Shown here one piece after another: positions 17,484 through 25,902 of a DNA stretch of 64,000 nt (the first letter of the stretch is position 1; every line of letters begins with the position of its first letter). This DNA is from Paraburkholderia sp. PGU19 (GTDB taxonomy: Bacteria; Pseudomonadota; Gammaproteobacteria; Burkholderiales; Burkholderiaceae), in NCBI RefSeq assembly GCF_013426915.1, contig NZ_AP023180.1, forward strand, positions 248,001 to 312,000, written 5' to 3'. Below the pieces are notes generated by a model, which was given only the letters and a program-made list of their open reading frames with translations, did not search any database and was not told the DNA's origin. The translations under genes were made by a program, and so were the position numbers.

Positions 17484-18056
17484 ATGACAACGGAGTCGAA
17501 TCACGCACGCGACGCGGAAGTCGCGCGCTTGCTCGATCACGCGGCGCACCGCAACGCAGCCGATACGATCATGTTCGCGCGACTGATCGGCGCGAAGGCC
17601 GCGAGTGGCGAACTGCTGCATCTCGGCTTGACGCGCACCGCGCTTGACGCGTTGCGCTCACGTCATTTCCGCGACGCGGCGCCGCTGCATGCAGTGCCCG
17701 AGCACATTGTCGCGAGCGCGCATCAGCCTTTCGTCGATGCGTTGCGCGCTTTCCTGCTGCGTCAGGAGTCCTCGCTCGCTGGGACGGATGCCGACGCGCA
17801 ATGCCTCGCGACGATCATCGCCACTGCGTGCCTGCGTCCCGATCACCTGTGGCGCGATCTCGGACTCGACGGGCGCGACGACGTCACGGCGATCCTCACG
17901 CGCCACTACCCGCAACTCGTCGCGCGCAACACGGATAACACCCGCTGGAAGAAGTTCCTCGCGCGCGAACTGGCGCTTGCTGAAGGCCGTGCGCCAGCGC
18001 CTGCGCCGGGCTGTCCGGGCTGTGAAGACTACGCCTTCTGCTATCCGCCGCGTTGA
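17484..18056 (+). CDS. nifQ: NifQ-family protein
   Basis: 190 residues from the ATG behind AGGAGG. The sequence follows NifQ: ACLRPDHLWRDLGL in the middle, LTRHYPQLVARN and RWKKFLARELAL, then a C-terminal cysteine cluster (CPGCEDYAFC). NifQ binds a Mo-Fe-S cluster and hands molybdenum to the nitrogenase cofactor pathway. No nif gene is in this window. NifQ-like genes do occur in Burkholderiaceae without nitrogenase nearby, so the role here is uncertain. The neighbouring GlxA-type regulator may control it. A molybdopterin enzyme gene lies about 8.6 kb away, but the two are not linked by orientation. Confidence 0.85.
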   Translation: MTTESNHARDAEVARLLDHAAHRNAADTIMFARLIGAKAASGELLHLGLTRTALDALRSRHFRDAAPLHAVPEHIVASAHQPFVDALRAFLLRQESSLAGTDADAQCLATIIATACLRPDHLWRDLGLDGRDDVTAILTRHYPQLVARNTDNTRWKKFLARELALAEGRAPAPAPGCPGCEDYAFCYPPR

Positions 18057-18391
18057 ACCTGTCTGTATGCTGCGGCGAAGCATTCGCGCAAACCCGGCCG
18101 TAGAAACCCGAAGTTGAGCGGGACTCATACCCGGCATCAAAAAACATCGCTTCATCGTCGAAAAAATCGGACTGCACAATCGCGATGCCATGTCATGCGC
18201 TCTGCGCTGGCGCGGCGGGTCGCGTCATCCGCGCGGCCGATCACAACAAGATTTGAGGCCTTCCCCGCAGATAAATCTGCATGGGACGGGAGTAGGCGCT
18301 AAAGCGCCAACTCCCATCGACCGCAGATGAATCTGCATGGGATGGGAGTAGGCGCTAAAGCGCCAACTCCCATCGACATAGGAGACATTCG
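18057..18391. other. Leader region with the tandem repeat
   Basis: 335 bases between nifQ and the betaine-type binding protein. The first 200 bases show no gene or clear signal; the last third is filled by the tandem hairpin repeat at 18267-18378, followed by the ribosome binding site AGGAGA. Confidence 0.6.
18267..18378 (+). repeat. Tandem 56-bp double-hairpin repeat
   Basis: Two adjoining 56-base units (18267-18322 and 18323-18378) differ at only three positions. Each unit holds two hairpins: GCAGAT-NA-ATCTGC, and a longer one whose arms in the second copy are GATGGGAGT-A-GGCGCT and AGCGCC-A-ACTCCCATC around an AA loop. The array ends two bases before the ribosome binding site of the downstream gene, so if transcribed it would lie in the 5' leader. 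It may be an interspersed REP-like repeat or an RNA control element. Confidence 0.85.
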
Positions 18392-19462
18392 ATGATTCGA
18401 TCCATCAAGCAGCGCGCGGCTCTGTTCGCCGCCGTCGCCACTGCAGCAACCGTACTCACAGCAGGCAACGCGCATGCCGCCGATAGCAACGCCGCGAAAT
18501 CCGGAAGCTGGTGCAGCGCGGGCAAGACCGTGCACTTCGCGGGCATCACGTGGGAAAGCGGCGCGTTCGCGACGGAAGTGCTGCGGCAGATTCTGGAGAA
18601 AGGCTACGGCTGCAAGACGGACGTCGTGCCGGGCAGCACGGCCGCGACGGAAACGGCGCTCGCGCACAACGACGTGCAGGTCTGGGCCGAGCAATGGACG
18701 GGACGCAGCGAGATCACCGCGAAGGCTGTCGAGACGGGCAGCGTGAAACTGGTCGGCGATACGCTGCCGGGCGGCACGAAGGAGGGCTGGTTCGTGCCCG
18801 ACTACGTCGTGAAGGGCGATCCCTCGCGCGGCATCAAGGCATCGGCGCCGGGGCTCGCGTCGGTGGCGGATCTGCCGAAGTACAAGAACGTCTTTACCGA
18901 CGATGAAGAGCCGAACAAGGGCCGCTTCCTGAACTGCCCGAGCGGCTGGGATTGCGAGCGCGTGAACACGCGGCTCCTGAAAGTGCTCAAGCTGGATGAC
19001 GCGTACACGAACTTCCGCCCCGGCACGGGCGCGGCGCTCGATGCCGCGATCGCATCGGCCTACACGCGCGGCGCGCCGATCCTGTTCTATTACTGGGGTC
19101 CCGCTGCGCTGATGGCGAAGTACAAGCTGACCGAACTGAAAATGCCCGCGTTCAACGATGCATGCTGGCAGACGCTGCGCAACGAGAGCAGCACGCAGCA
19201 ATGCGCGTCGTCGTACATGGTGTCGCACGTGACGGTCGGCGCGTCGACGCCGTTCTACAACGCCGAGCCGCAATTGATGACGATGTTCACGAAGGTCAAG
19301 TTCCCGATGGACTTCCTGAACGCGACGATTCTCGACATGAGCGTCAAGAAACTGGATGCGCAGGCCATGGCCGCGCAGTTCCTGCGCACGCATTCGGAAA
19401 TGTGGAAGGCGTGGGTGCCCGCCGATGTCGCCGCGAAGGTGCAGGCGGGGATCGCGAGCTGA
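18392..19462 (+). CDS. ABC transporter substrate-binding protein, glycine betaine/proline type
   Basis: 356 residues with a clear signal peptide (MIRSIKQR, Ala/Val core, cut after NAHAA) and the OpuAC-type quaternary-amine binding fold. The phrases HFAGITWESGAFATEVLRQILEKGYG and AVPAEQW-like EVWAEQWTGR region (here VQVWAEQWTGR), plus FYYWGP, are typical of the family and give the aromatic box residues that bind the cation. Several extra Cys (near residues 42, 69, 191) may form disulfides. No permease or ATPase gene is adjacent, so it is an orphan binding protein that must use a transporter encoded elsewhere. The tandem hairpin repeat in its leader may control expression. Confidence 0.88.
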   Translation: MIRSIKQRAALFAAVATAATVLTAGNAHAADSNAAKSGSWCSAGKTVHFAGITWESGAFATEVLRQILEKGYGCKTDVVPGSTAATETALAHNDVQVWAEQWTGRSEITAKAVETGSVKLVGDTLPGGTKEGWFVPDYVVKGDPSRGIKASAPGLASVADLPKYKNVFTDDEEPNKGRFLNCPSGWDCERVNTRLLKVLKLDDAYTNFRPGTGAALDAAIASAYTRGAPILFYYWGPAALMAKYKLTELKMPAFNDACWQTLRNESSTQQCASSYMVSHVTVGASTPFYNAEPQLMTMFTKVKFPMDFLNATILDMSVKKLDAQAMAAQFLRTHSEMWKAWVPADVAAKVQAGIAS

Positions 19463-19576
19463 TTGCGCATCGTCTGAACGGACATGGATGGCGGCGTGGT
19501 GAAAGCGAAAAATCGCAACGAAAATCCGCCGCGCCGCCATCGTCATATAGAATGACGCGCTTTGCCCGTTCTCGCC

Positions 19577-20500
19577 ATGTGGTTCAAGAATCTACAGCTT
19601 CACCGTCTTCCCGCTCCGTGGAAAGTGAGCGCCGAGCAAATCGAAAAGTGGCTCGAGCCGCACGCGTTCCAGCCGGCCAACAGCGTCGAGACGACGCGCC
19701 AGGGCTGGGCGTCGCCGCGCAATGACGGCACGCTCGTCTACTCGACCAACAAGCAGATGCTGCTCACGTTCCGCGCGGAAAAGAAACTGCTGCCCGCTTC
19801 CGTCGTCACGCAGGTGACGAAGGCTCGCGCGCTCGAACTCGAAGAGCAACAGGGTTTCAAGCCCGGCCGCAAGCAGATGCGCGACCTGAAAGAGCAGGTC
19901 ACCGACGAACTGCTGCCGCGCGCATTCAGCATCCAGCGCGATACGCGCGTGTGGATCGACACCGTCAACGGCTGGCTCGCGATCGATTCCGCGTCGCAGG
20001 CGCTGGGCGACGATGTGCTCGGACTGCTGGTCAAGTCGGTGGATCGTTTGCCGATCATGAGCGTGCGCGTCGCGCAGGCGCCCGTTTCGGCGATGACCAA
20101 CTGGTTGCTCGCGGGCGACGGCCCCGTCAATTTCACGCTGGACCAGGATACCGAGCTGCGCTCGCCCGCAGAGGGCAACGCGACGGTGCGCTACGTCGGC
20201 CACGCGCTCGAAGCAGACGACATGCGCCGTCATATCGAGGCGGGCAAGCAGTGCATGCGTCTGGCGATGACGTGGAACGACCGCGTGTCGTTCGTGCTGA
20301 CGCCGTCGCTGACCATCAAGCGCGTGACGCCGCTCGACGTCATCAAGGAAGCCGCCGACCCGACCGCGCAGAACGACGACGAACAGTTCGAGTCCGATTT
20401 CACGCTGATGACGGGCGAACTGGCGAAGATGCTGGACGGCATCGTCGATGCGCTCGGCGGCGAGCTCGACGACGGCATTGCGCCCGCAAAGGCCGCGTGA
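19577..20500 (+). CDS. rdgC: Recombination-associated protein RdgC
   Basis: 307 residues from the ATG at 19577 ([11 protein letters not shown], the usual N-terminus). RdgC forms a ring around duplex DNA and limits RecA filament activity; it is a cytoplasmic nucleoid-associated protein of beta- and gammaproteobacteria. Typical phrases are [36 protein letters not shown] and [12 protein letters not shown]. Length agrees with the family's ~300 residues. It is monocistronic, with a terminator 34 bases past the stop. Confidence 0.96.
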   Translation: MWFKNLQLHRLPAPWKVSAEQIEKWLEPHAFQPANSVETTRQGWASPRNDGTLVYSTNKQMLLTFRAEKKLLPASVVTQVTKARALELEEQQGFKPGRKQMRDLKEQVTDELLPRAFSIQRDTRVWIDTVNGWLAIDSASQALGDDVLGLLVKSVDRLPIMSVRVAQAPVSAMTNWLLAGDGPVNFTLDQDTELRSPAEGNATVRYVGHALEADDMRRHIEAGKQCMRLAMTWNDRVSFVLTPSLTIKRVTPLDVIKEAADPTAQNDDEQFESDFTLMTGELAKMLDGIVDALGGELDDGIAPAKAA

Positions 20501-20533
20501 CGCGCGTCAGCACGCTGTAACGCCAGTTGACAC

Positions 20534-20562
20534 GGAAAGGCCCGCGCGAAGCGGGCCTTTCC
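20534..20562 (+). terminator. Terminator after rdgC
   Basis: A perfect 12-bp stem, GGAAAGGCCCGC and GCGGGCCTTTCC, with a five-base loop. It lies between convergent genes; an AAAGG/CCTTT base on the stem gives short A and T tracts for both directions. Confidence 0.85.
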
Positions 20563-20594
20563 ATTTGTGAGCGGCGCCGTGCGTGCCGCGCGAA

Positions 20595-20816
20595 TCAGTC
20601 GAACATATTCCTGAACGCAACGGCGACGATCACAGGGACGCACATCACGAGCGGTATCGCGAAGTAAGGCACTTCGAGATCCACATACCAGCTATAGACG
20701 AGCCAGCCGATCCCCGCGCCCAGCGTACCGATGCCGATGAGCGCGGTCATGACGTTCAGCAGCGTCGGCGACGGTTTCCAGCGCGTCTTTTGTTCTTTGG
20801 GCGAAGGCGGGTTCAT
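20595..20816 (-). CDS. Small two-helix membrane protein (73 aa)
   Basis: Starts at ATG 20816 (MNPPSPKEQ). A basic, Pro-rich N-terminus is followed by two transmembrane helices at about residues 18-40 and 49-66, with the short WYVDLEVPYF loop between. This layout is common in Burkholderiaceae as an uncharacterised inner-membrane protein. It converges with rdgC. I cannot assign a function. Confidence 0.6.
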   Translation of the reverse strand: MNPPSPKEQKTRWKPSPTLLNVMTALIGIGTLGAGIGWLVYSWYVDLEVPYFAIPLVMCVPVIVAVAFRNMFD

Positions 20817-20955
20817 TGCGGCTCCGGAGCGGATCGTCACGAGTTGCGGTTCGTTCGATTTTACTCCGGCGGCATGCGCGCGGCTCAATAGCCGTCGCGC
20901 TGCCGCGCCGCCCTGAAAGCGCAATGAAGGGCGGCGTGGGCTTCGGCTGCAAGAC

Positions 20956-21864
20956 TTATTCGAATGCCTTGTCGTTCGGATTCTTGTAGAGCGCGCGCAG
21001 GTTCTCGCTCATCGGAAAGTCGAAGTTCATGTTCTTGGGCGGCACGGGTTTCATGAACCACCGGTCGTACATGGCGTCGATCTCGCCACTCTTCATGACC
21101 TGCGCGAGCGTGTCGTCGACGACCTTGAGGAAGGCCGGGTCGCCCTTGCGCAGCATGAAGCCATACGCTTCCGACGATTGCGGCGTGCCGACGATCACCC
21201 AGTCGGCAGGCTTCGCCGTCAGCGTGCGCGTGCCTGCGAGCAGCACGTCGTCCATCATGTACGCGACGGCGCGGCCCGTCTCCAGCGTCATGCGGCCTTC
21301 GCCGTAGTCCTTCGCGCTGATGATCTGCATGTTCATCTTCTTCTCTTCGTTCATCTTGCGCAGGATGCGTTCTGACGTCGTGCCCTGATTCGTCACGACC
21401 GTCTTGCCCGCCAGATCGGGAAAGTCCTTGACACCCGAATCCTTGCGCGTGAGCAGGCGCGTGGTCGCGACGAAAAACGTATCGCCGAACGCGACCTGGT
21501 TCTGACGCGATGTGAGATTGGTCGTCACGCCGCATTCGAGATCGACGGTGCCGTTCTGCACCAGCGAAATGCGGTTCTGCGACGTGACGGGAATGAAGCG
21601 CACCTGCAGATTCGGCTTGTGTGTTTTGGCCTTCACTGCGTCGATGATCCGGTTGCACAAGTCCTGCGAAAAGCCGATCACCTGATTGTTCGAATCGACA
21701 TACGAGAACGGCACCGACGTCTCGCGATGGCCGATCGCGATCAGATTGGCGGCCTCGACTTTGGCGAGCGTCGGCGGCGCGTCCTGCGCGGTGGCGTTCG
21801 TCATTGCGGTGAAGCAGGGCGCCGCGACGCACAGGGCGAGTGCGAGCGAAGTCAGTCGGTTCAT
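20956..21864 (-). CDS. Amino-acid ABC transporter substrate-binding protein (GltI-like)
   Basis: 302 residues with a signal peptide (MNRLTSLALALCVAAPCFTAMTNATA). The family-3 solute-binding fold is evident: RETSVPFSYVDSNNQVIGFSQDLC near residue 47, LECGVTTNLTSRQNQVAFGDTFFV near 115 and GKTVVTNQGTTSER near 150. It resembles periplasmic glutamate/aspartate-binding proteins. No permease or ATPase genes adjoin it, so like the betaine-type protein at 18392 it is an orphan. The ligand is inferred only from overall resemblance. Confidence 0.88.
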   Translation of the reverse strand: MNRLTSLALALCVAAPCFTAMTNATAQDAPPTLAKVEAANLIAIGHRETSVPFSYVDSNNQVIGFSQDLCNRIIDAVKAKTHKPNLQVRFIPVTSQNRISLVQNGTVDLECGVTTNLTSRQNQVAFGDTFFVATTRLLTRKDSGVKDFPDLAGKTVVTNQGTTSERILRKMNEEKKMNMQIISAKDYGEGRMTLETGRAVAYMMDDVLLAGTRTLTAKPADWVIVGTPQSSEAYGFMLRKGDPAFLKVVDDTLAQVMKSGEIDAMYDRWFMKPVPPKNMNFDFPMSENLRALYKNPNDKAFE

Positions 21865-22071
21865 TGCTGGTCCTCTGGTTGAATCCGTAGCGTGTTTACG
21901 AATGTTGCCATGAAAATAATTATTGCAACATATGTTTTACCCTTAAATGCGTTCTCGCGATGGCCGCGCGCAGTCATGTGCATGGCGCGCGGCGGTGGCA
22001 TGATGAATGCAGCGGTGCCTTCCTCTGTAGCCCTGTGTGCCTGTCCATCAACAAAATCAAGGAGAAAGCCG

Positions 22072-22500
22072 ATGCACGCCGTTCGCCAATGGATCGCTGG
22101 AGTTGTCTTCGCTACGACGCTTGCCGCGCTGGCCCCGCTGCCAGCCGCCGCGCAGACCAACGCCGGCACGATGCCGCCGCCTGCGCCCGCGGGGGACGGC
22201 ACGTTCCTGCTGACGATTTTCCTGAAGCACGACCAGTCGAAGCCGCTGCCGAAGATCAACCAGCAACTGGCCGAGCAGGGCTTCTACAAGGCGTTTCCGC
22301 CGCCTGGCATCGAAGTGGTGTCGTGGTACGTGATGATGGGGATAGGCCAGGTCGTGACGCTGCGCGTGCCCGCCAACCGGCTGCGCGAAGTGAACCGCGC
22401 GATCGAGGAGACTGCGTGGGGCGGTTACAGCACTGATTTCTACCCAACCTACGACTACAAGGCGATCGCCGAGCAGGCGCGGGCGAAAAACGGCAAGTGA
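22072..22500 (+). CDS. Secreted protein of unknown function (142 aa)
   Basis: Start at 22072 behind AAGGAG, although the frame is open from 21892. The signal peptide (MHAVRQWIAG, Ala/Leu core, PAAAQ cut) sends it to the periplasm. The mature part of about 115 residues has a FLLTIFLKHDQSKPLPKIN strand-helix pattern followed by a hydrophobic VVSWYVMMGIGQVVTLRV strand, like a small ferredoxin-like fold. It converges with a LysR gene (10 bases between stops). I do not recognise a characterised family. Confidence 0.7.
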   Translation: MHAVRQWIAGVVFATTLAALAPLPAAAQTNAGTMPPPAPAGDGTFLLTIFLKHDQSKPLPKINQQLAEQGFYKAFPPPGIEVVSWYVMMGIGQVVTLRVPANRLREVNRAIEETAWGGYSTDFYPTYDYKAIAEQARAKNGK

Positions 22501-22509
22501 TCCGCCACG

Positions 22510-23442
22510 TCAATACCACGGCTTGTCGTTGAGCGGCGAGCCGGTAATCTTGACGATGAAGTCGAGAAAGGCGCGCACCTTCGCGGACGGATGACGCCGC
22601 GAAGGGTAGAGCGCGCAGAGCGGAAAGCGCTCGTCGGGCCAGTCGGGAAAGAGATCGACGAGGCGGCCGCTGTCGAACAGCGGCTGCGTGCCGAGCGCCA
22701 TGATCTGCGCGATCCCGTGACCGGCGAGGCATGCACCGTGCATCGTCGAGACGTCGTTGACCGTGAGGCGGCCGCGCGCGTCGATGATGACTTTTTTGCG
22801 CGGCCGGTGAAATTCCCACACGAACGGGCGTCCGGTTTCCGGGTCGCGGTACTGGATACAGTTGTGCGGCTCGCGTTCGAGATCGGTGGGCTTGAGGGGG
22901 CGGCCGTGCTTCTTCAGATAGCCTGGCGACGCGGCCGTCACGATGCGCGTGTCCAGCAGCCGGCGCGCGACGAGCGTCGACGGGCGCGGCTCGCCGAAAC
23001 GCACGGCGAGGTCGAAGCCGTCGGCGATCATATCGCCGAGCTGGTCGCGCGTGATCAGGTCGAGATTGAGTTCCGGATAACGCGCGACGAATTCGCCGAT
23101 GCGCGGGCTCAGCACGATCTTCGAGAAGAACGGATCGACGTTCACGCGTAGCCGTCCGCGCACGGCGGTTGCGCCGCCTGCCGCCGATGCCGCCGCTTCT
23201 TCGAGGCCGTCCATGAGCGGCACGATCTGTTCGTAGAGACGCAGGCCTTCGTCGGTGAGCTTGACGGTGCGCGTGGTGCGGTCGAACAGGCGGATGCCGA
23301 GCCGCGTCTCCAGCCGCGCGACCGAGCGGCTCACGCCCGATTGCGACATGTCGAGCCGTTCGCTTGCGCCCGCGAAGCTGCCGCTTTCGACGATCGCCGT
23401 CAGCACACCCATGCCGTTGAGAATCCGTTCGTCGAAGGACAT
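22510..23442 (-). CDS. LysR-family transcriptional regulator
   Basis: 310 residues. HTH at about residues 20-42 (FAGASERLDMSQSGVSRSVARL), linker RLFDRTTRTVKLTDEG, and effector domain to residue 300. It is divergent from the NmrA-like gene, and the gap contains two TGACA...TGTCA palindromes expected to be its binding sites. Its probable target gene has since been split by an insertion sequence. Confidence 0.92.
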   Translation of the reverse strand: MSFDERILNGMGVLTAIVESGSFAGASERLDMSQSGVSRSVARLETRLGIRLFDRTTRTVKLTDEGLRLYEQIVPLMDGLEEAAASAAGGATAVRGRLRVNVDPFFSKIVLSPRIGEFVARYPELNLDLITRDQLGDMIADGFDLAVRFGEPRPSTLVARRLLDTRIVTAASPGYLKKHGRPLKPTDLEREPHNCIQYRDPETGRPFVWEFHRPRKKVIIDARGRLTVNDVSTMHGACLAGHGIAQIMALGTQPLFDSGRLVDLFPDWPDERFPLCALYPSRRHPSAKVRAFLDFIVKITGSPLNDKPWY

Positions 23443-23464
23443 GGTGCGCTCCTTGTTGAGATGA

Positions 23465-23502
23465 ATGACATTGTGTCATGAATCAAATGACACTCATGTC
23501 AT
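23465..23502. promoter_or_regulatory. Paired TGACA-TGTCA palindromes, likely LysR operators
   Basis: ATGACA-TTG-TGTCAT at 23465-23479 and ATGACA-CTCA-TGTCAT at 23487-23502 lie in the 131-base gap between the divergent LysR and NmrA genes. The same half-site is used four times, with centres 22 to 23 bases apart, about two helical turns. Confidence 0.7.
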
Positions 23503-23573
23503 GGTGTAAAGCACTGCCGGCGGCCAGAATCAATCCCGATGCAAGCAATTTCTCATTGAACGGGAGTTTAGGG

Positions 23574-24385
23574 ATGTACGCAATTACAGGTATCACGGGG
23601 CAGGTCGGCGGTGTGGTCGCGACGACGCTGCTCGGGCAGGGCGAGAAGGTGCGCGCGGTGGTGCGCAGCGAGGAAAAGGGCGCGGCTTGGGCTGCGCGAG
23701 GCTGCGAAGTGGCGCTCGCGGAGATGCATGATCGGGATGCGTTGCGGCGTGCCTTCGAAGGCGCGGAAGGTGTCTTCGTGCTGCTGCCGCCTGTGTTCGA
23801 TCCGTCGCCGGACTTTTCGGAGTCGCGGAGGAATATTGCCGCGCTACGCGGTGCATTGAGCGAGGCCAGGCCGGGGCGTGTCGTTGTGCTGTCGACGATT
23901 GGCGCGCAGGCGACACAGCCGAATTTGCTGAACCAGCTTGGGATTATGGAGCAGGAGTTAGGCCCTCTGCCTTTGCCTGTTGTGTTTCTGCGTGCGGCGT
24001 GGTTCTTTGAGAACTTTATATGGGATGTTGAGCCGGCTCGGGCGAGTGGCGTGATTCCGAGTTTTCTTCAACCGCTCGACAAGCCAGTGCCGATGGTTGC
24101 AACGGATGATATTGGGCGCGTTGCCGCGCAGTTGCTTCGGGATGCATGGACTGGTGTTCGGGTTGTCGAGCTTGAAGGGCCGCGGCGCGTGACGCCTGAT
24201 GAGATTGCTGCTGCGTTTGCGGATGCGCTTGATCGGCCTGTGCGCATGCAGGCCGTGCCCCGCGATGAGTGGGAGCCGTTGTTTCGCTCGCAAGGGATGA
24301 ATAATCCGCTGCCGCGGATGCAGATGATCGATGGGTTTAATGAAGGGTGGATTGAGTTTGAAGTGCCTTCGGCGGTGGTTAAGGG
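23574..24385 (+). pseudogene. NmrA-like NAD(P)-binding protein, 5' part, split by an IS element
   Basis: The first 270 codons of an NmrA-type atypical short-chain dehydrogenase: MYAITGITGQVGG carries the GxxGxxG nucleotide motif, followed by AVVRSEEKGAAWAARGCEVA and VFVLLPP. It has no YxxxK catalytic pair visible, as usual for NmrA proteins, which sense NAD(P) or reduce quinone-like substrates. The start at 23574 matches the family N-terminus. At 24385 the frame enters the IS element, which adds foreign residues. Joining this part to 25857-25902 restores an open frame of 286 codons (285 aa). Confidence 0.93.
24377..24385. repeat. Left copy of the 9-bp target-site duplication
   Basis: GGTTAAGGG immediately left of the insertion element, repeated exactly at 25848-25856 on the right. 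Nine bases is the usual duplication length for Tn5-like IS4-family elements. Confidence 0.9.
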
Positions 24386-25847
24386 CATTTCCTTATACAG
24401 AAGTGTCATAACCGTCGCGCAAGATCTGGATGGTGATCACCGCATCCATGACCCGCTGCATGCCGATCCACAGCGTCTTCGCGCCCGGTTCACCGTCGCT
24501 TTTACGCCCGAGGAATCCGCCCAGTGACGCGATCATCCGTATCATCTGGTTGAGCGTTGGTGTCTTTTTCGGGCGTGGCTTTTTCGAGAGCACGTGAGCG
24601 CCATGTATCTCGTCAGCTGCAAAGAACAGTGATGCGTCCAGCTCTGGACACGTTCTGCCTAGACGCATGAGCCGTGCGATGCGCCACGATACGACCATGT
24701 ACAGTGCAAGTGCCTTCTCCACCCGCTCCATCTGCGAGAGCTGCAGCGCCTCAACCCGGCAGGCGTTCTTCAGGACATTGAAGAACATCTCGATTTCCCA
24801 CCTCGCGCGGTACCAGTCAACGAGTTCGGTGAGCGCATCCGTATCACCCGCTTCGCGGTTGGTGACAAGACGCCAGATGACGGGCTTTACGCCCGCTGGT
24901 GCTTCCACCTCATACGCCTCAATGCAGGTAAGCGTAATACCGGCTCGCCCTGGCAGCGTGATGCGCTGGCTACGCAGTTCCTGCTTCACTTCACGCGCCT
25001 TCTGGCCACTGCGCCCGGGCAACACGAAGCTGATATGGCCAAGCGTGTGACTCGCGTGCACCTTGTCCCACAGCTTTTCTTCGTCCTTCAAGGCGCGATT
25101 GTGCTGCGAGCGAATCAGCCAGTCCGCCGGTTCACCCAGTTCCTGCGCACGCTGCATGAGTGCCGCGATGTCGCCTTCACGATCGGCCACGTACACCAGC
25201 CGCGTGTCAGGCAGGCTGCCCGCCTGTTCGGCGACGATCTCGTAGCTTTCTATCCATCGCACACTTTCTTTCACGCCGCCACGCCTGCCGTTTGCATCGC
25301 GTGGCTCGCGCGCAAACATCCACGAATTGATTACGCCCAGTGGTTCGCGATCCGGCGTTACCGCGTAGGTCGCGTGAAGGTACATGCCCACCTGTGCTTC
25401 ATAGCTGAGCGGGCCGGCACCCTCGATGTCCTGACCGTTAAAGTTCAGCTCCGTCGTATCGGCAATACACAGCACCACCGGCAACTGCCCCATGCGCGCT
25501 GTGGTGCGATCCCAATGCGGTTGCATCATGTCGCGCCAGTCGATGCGCTCATTGCCCAGAAAGCGATAGGCCGCCATCGTCTCGGCCCAGTCTTCGCACG
25601 CGCCCGGGATACTGGCCGTCGGCCGGCTGGCAAACCGTTTGACCAGTTCCTTCGCGCGCCGGTCTCGCCGTGGATCACCCAGATCCAGCGTTTCGAATTC
25701 CTCGTCCACCCATGCCCCCGCGTCGTCTCGAATCTTCATGCCGAAAATCCGAGAGTAAACGCGAAATCCACATCGTTAACAACCCCTTCCGACTGCTTTG
25801 CTATTCCAGCATCGCCTTCGATACGTCAAGTTGTGTATAACCACATG
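24386..25847 (-). mobile_element. IS4-family insertion sequence, Tn5/IS50-like
   Basis: A 1462-bp element with imperfect ends: the left end reads CATTTCCTTATACAGAAGTG, and the right end read inward is CATGTGGTTATACACAACTT. They share CAT and the TTATACA-AA core, about 14 of 19 positions. The core resembles the outside end of Tn5. It carries one transposase gene on the minus strand, is flanked by 9-bp direct repeats and interrupts the NmrA-like gene. The coding frame is intact and the target repeats are identical, so the insertion looks recent. Confidence 0.93.
24393..25739 (-). CDS. IS4-family transposase
   Basis: 448 residues, full length for the IS50/Tn5 group. The catalytic DDE residues are visible as D94 (CIADTTELNF), D186 (YVADREGD) and E317 inside the family signature Y310-x2-R313-x3-E317-x6-K324. 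The N-terminus (DLGDPRRDRRAKELVKRFASRPTASIP region) is the DNA-binding part seen in Tn5 transposase, and the C-terminus includes the TLNQMIRMIASLGGFLGRK stretch common in this group. It occupies almost the whole element, ending 7 bases from the left tip. It appears functional. Confidence 0.96.
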   Translation of the reverse strand: MKIRDDAGAWVDEEFETLDLGDPRRDRRAKELVKRFASRPTASIPGACEDWAETMAAYRFLGNERIDWRDMMQPHWDRTTARMGQLPVVLCIADTTELNFNGQDIEGAGPLSYEAQVGMYLHATYAVTPDREPLGVINSWMFAREPRDANGRRGGVKESVRWIESYEIVAEQAGSLPDTRLVYVADREGDIAALMQRAQELGEPADWLIRSQHNRALKDEEKLWDKVHASHTLGHISFVLPGRSGQKAREVKQELRSQRITLPGRAGITLTCIEAYEVEAPAGVKPVIWRLVTNREAGDTDALTELVDWYRARWEIEMFFNVLKNACRVEALQLSQMERVEKALALYMVVSWRIARLMRLGRTCPELDASLFFAADEIHGAHVLSKKPRPKKTPTLNQMIRMIASLGGFLGRKSDGEPGAKTLWIGMQRVMDAVITIQILRDGYDTSV

Positions 25848-25902
25848 GGTTAAGGGGGATGTTGCTGTTGAGGTAGTGGTTCGGCGGTTAGTTAAGGGTT
25901 AG
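25848..25902 (+). pseudogene. NmrA-like gene, 3' tail beyond the IS element
   Basis: 25848-25856 is the right copy of the target duplication; 25857-25902 completes the interrupted gene. Fused to the left part at 24385, the frame reads VVKG then DVAVEVVVRRLVKG and a TAG stop at 25900-25902. The tail has normal coding character and no other open frame explains it. Confidence 0.85.

Noticed and set aside
18267..18378. CRISPR array or phage attachment site
   Set aside because: Only two directly adjoining units with no spacers, and no Cas or integrase gene nearby.
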